Assembly (NCBI GenBank): GCA_028408025.1
Contig: JAOOKL010000030.1
Coordinates: 1 to 6,401, forward strand
Length of the DNA stretch: 6,401 bases
Direction: 5' to 3'
From: Candidatus Pelagibacter sp.
Lineage (GTDB): Bacteria; Pseudomonadota; Alphaproteobacteria; Pelagibacterales; Pelagibacteraceae
Shown: positions 5,946 to 6,401 of the stretch, in pieces
Position numbering within the stretch: position 1 is the first letter of the stretch
Layout: the number at the start of each line of letters is the position of its first letter
The notes under the pieces: generated by a model
Seen by the model: the letters and a program-made list of their open reading frames with translations, nothing else
What the model was told of the DNA's origin: nothing
Database searches by the model: none
Translations under genes and position numbers: made by a program

Positions 5946-6401
5946 TTTAAATATTCCCTTTTTTTCGATAGTTTAAATCTTCTATAAACTAATATGAAAA
6001 CTAGCAGCATAAATACTGCACCAATTCTAAATTCTGTTCCTAAAATATAATCTGCAAACTCTTCAAATAGTCCTAATCCCATTCCTGAAAGTGCTACTGC
6101 TGGTAAATTACCAAGACCTGCAACGATAACTATCATGAAAGATCTTACTGTGTAAGGAAGTCCTACATAAGGATGAAGGGTAAGAGTGATTGAAATTAAA
6201 GCTCCCGCGATTCCACATAACGCAGCGTTAATACCAAAAGTTGCTGCGTAAACTTTTTCAGTATCTACACCTAAAATTTTTGCAGCTCTTGCATTTTGTG
6301 CAGTAGCTCTTATAGCTCGTCCTAGTCTAGATTTTTTCATGTAAACAACCAAAGCAACTGCGTATAAAACACTTATAAAAGCAGAAAATATTTTTGAATT
6401 A
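5942..6401 (-). CDS. livH: LivH-type permease of a branched-chain-amino-acid-type ABC importer (C-terminal part)
   Basis: The frame stays open to the right edge, so this is the C-terminal 152 residues of a permease normally about 290 long. A TTG at 6352 could be mistaken for a start, but the upstream codons continue as a membrane helix (SAFISVLYAVALVVYM), so the true start lies outside the window. The family loop is plain: SRLGRAIRATAQNARAAKIL then GVDTEKVYAATFG, matching the LivH pattern G.A.RA.AQN...A...G....... It is followed by CGIAGAL, the L.PYVG segment and VIVAGLGNLPAVALSGMGLG, where LivH proteins usually read AV.GG.GS.PGA..GG. It ends with a short basic tail, RRFKLSKKREYLK. It should form the channel with LivM. 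The stop overlaps the start of the secreted hydrolase gene as ATGA. The binding protein gene is likely upstream, outside the window. Confidence 0.92.
   Translation of the reverse strand, partial: NSKIFSAFISVLYAVALVVYMKKSRLGRAIRATAQNARAAKILGVDTEKVYAATFGINAALCGIAGALISITLTLHPYVGLPYTVRSFMIVIVAGLGNLPAVALSGMGLGLFEEFADYILGTEFRIGAVFMLLVFILVYRRFKLSKKREYLK

Noticed and set aside
5942..6352. Treating the permease as a complete 136-residue gene starting at a TTG codon at 6352.
   Set aside because: The frame continues without a stop to the window edge and encodes a membrane helix upstream, as expected for the middle of LivH; it is an edge-truncated gene, not a short one.

Overview
The window is AT-rich (roughly one third G+C by eye), extremely compact, and every real gene is on the minus strand. 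Low GC, minimal spacing, chained start/stop overlaps and protein families typical of oligotrophic heterotrophs suggest a streamlined marine alphaproteobacterium, SAR11/Pelagibacterales-like. That assignment is an inference from style, not a phylogenetic result.

Read in transcription order, from the right edge of the window to the left, the genes are: livH (5' end outside the window), a secreted dienelactone-hydrolase-like alpha/beta hydrolase, livM, livG, livF, azlC, azlD, and a csiD/glaH-type 2-oxoglutarate/Fe(II) dioxygenase. After a 72-bp gap comes the 5' end of a tctC-type periplasmic binding protein, which runs off the left edge. The first eight genes form one unbroken chain: each start codon overlaps the preceding stop by 1, 4 or 11 nt. 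They are almost certainly one polycistronic, translationally coupled operon. The only intergenic gap, before tctC, carries a good sigma70-like promoter and a ribosome binding site.

The core is a branched-chain-amino-acid-type (HAAT/Liv) ABC importer: two permeases (LivH, LivM) and two ATPases (LivG, LivF). Its binding protein is not in the window and may lie upstream of livH. The substrate cannot be read from the sequence, and Liv-type systems also carry amides, urea, aromatic acids and other carboxylates. Three additions are unusual. A periplasmic hydrolase gene sits between the two permease genes. An AzlCD exporter pair follows the ATPases. A glutarate-hydroxylase-like oxygenase then ends the chain.

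A working model, which is inference only: the hydrolase cleaves an ester or lactone in the periplasm, LivHMGF imports the released acid or amino acid, the CsiD-like enzyme hydroxylates a glutarate-like C5 acid in the cytoplasm, AzlCD relieves overflow of an amino acid, and the TctC-type protein captures a related carboxylate. No regulator, terminator, RNA gene, mobile element or CRISPR array was seen. There is no gene-free stretch over 300 bp.
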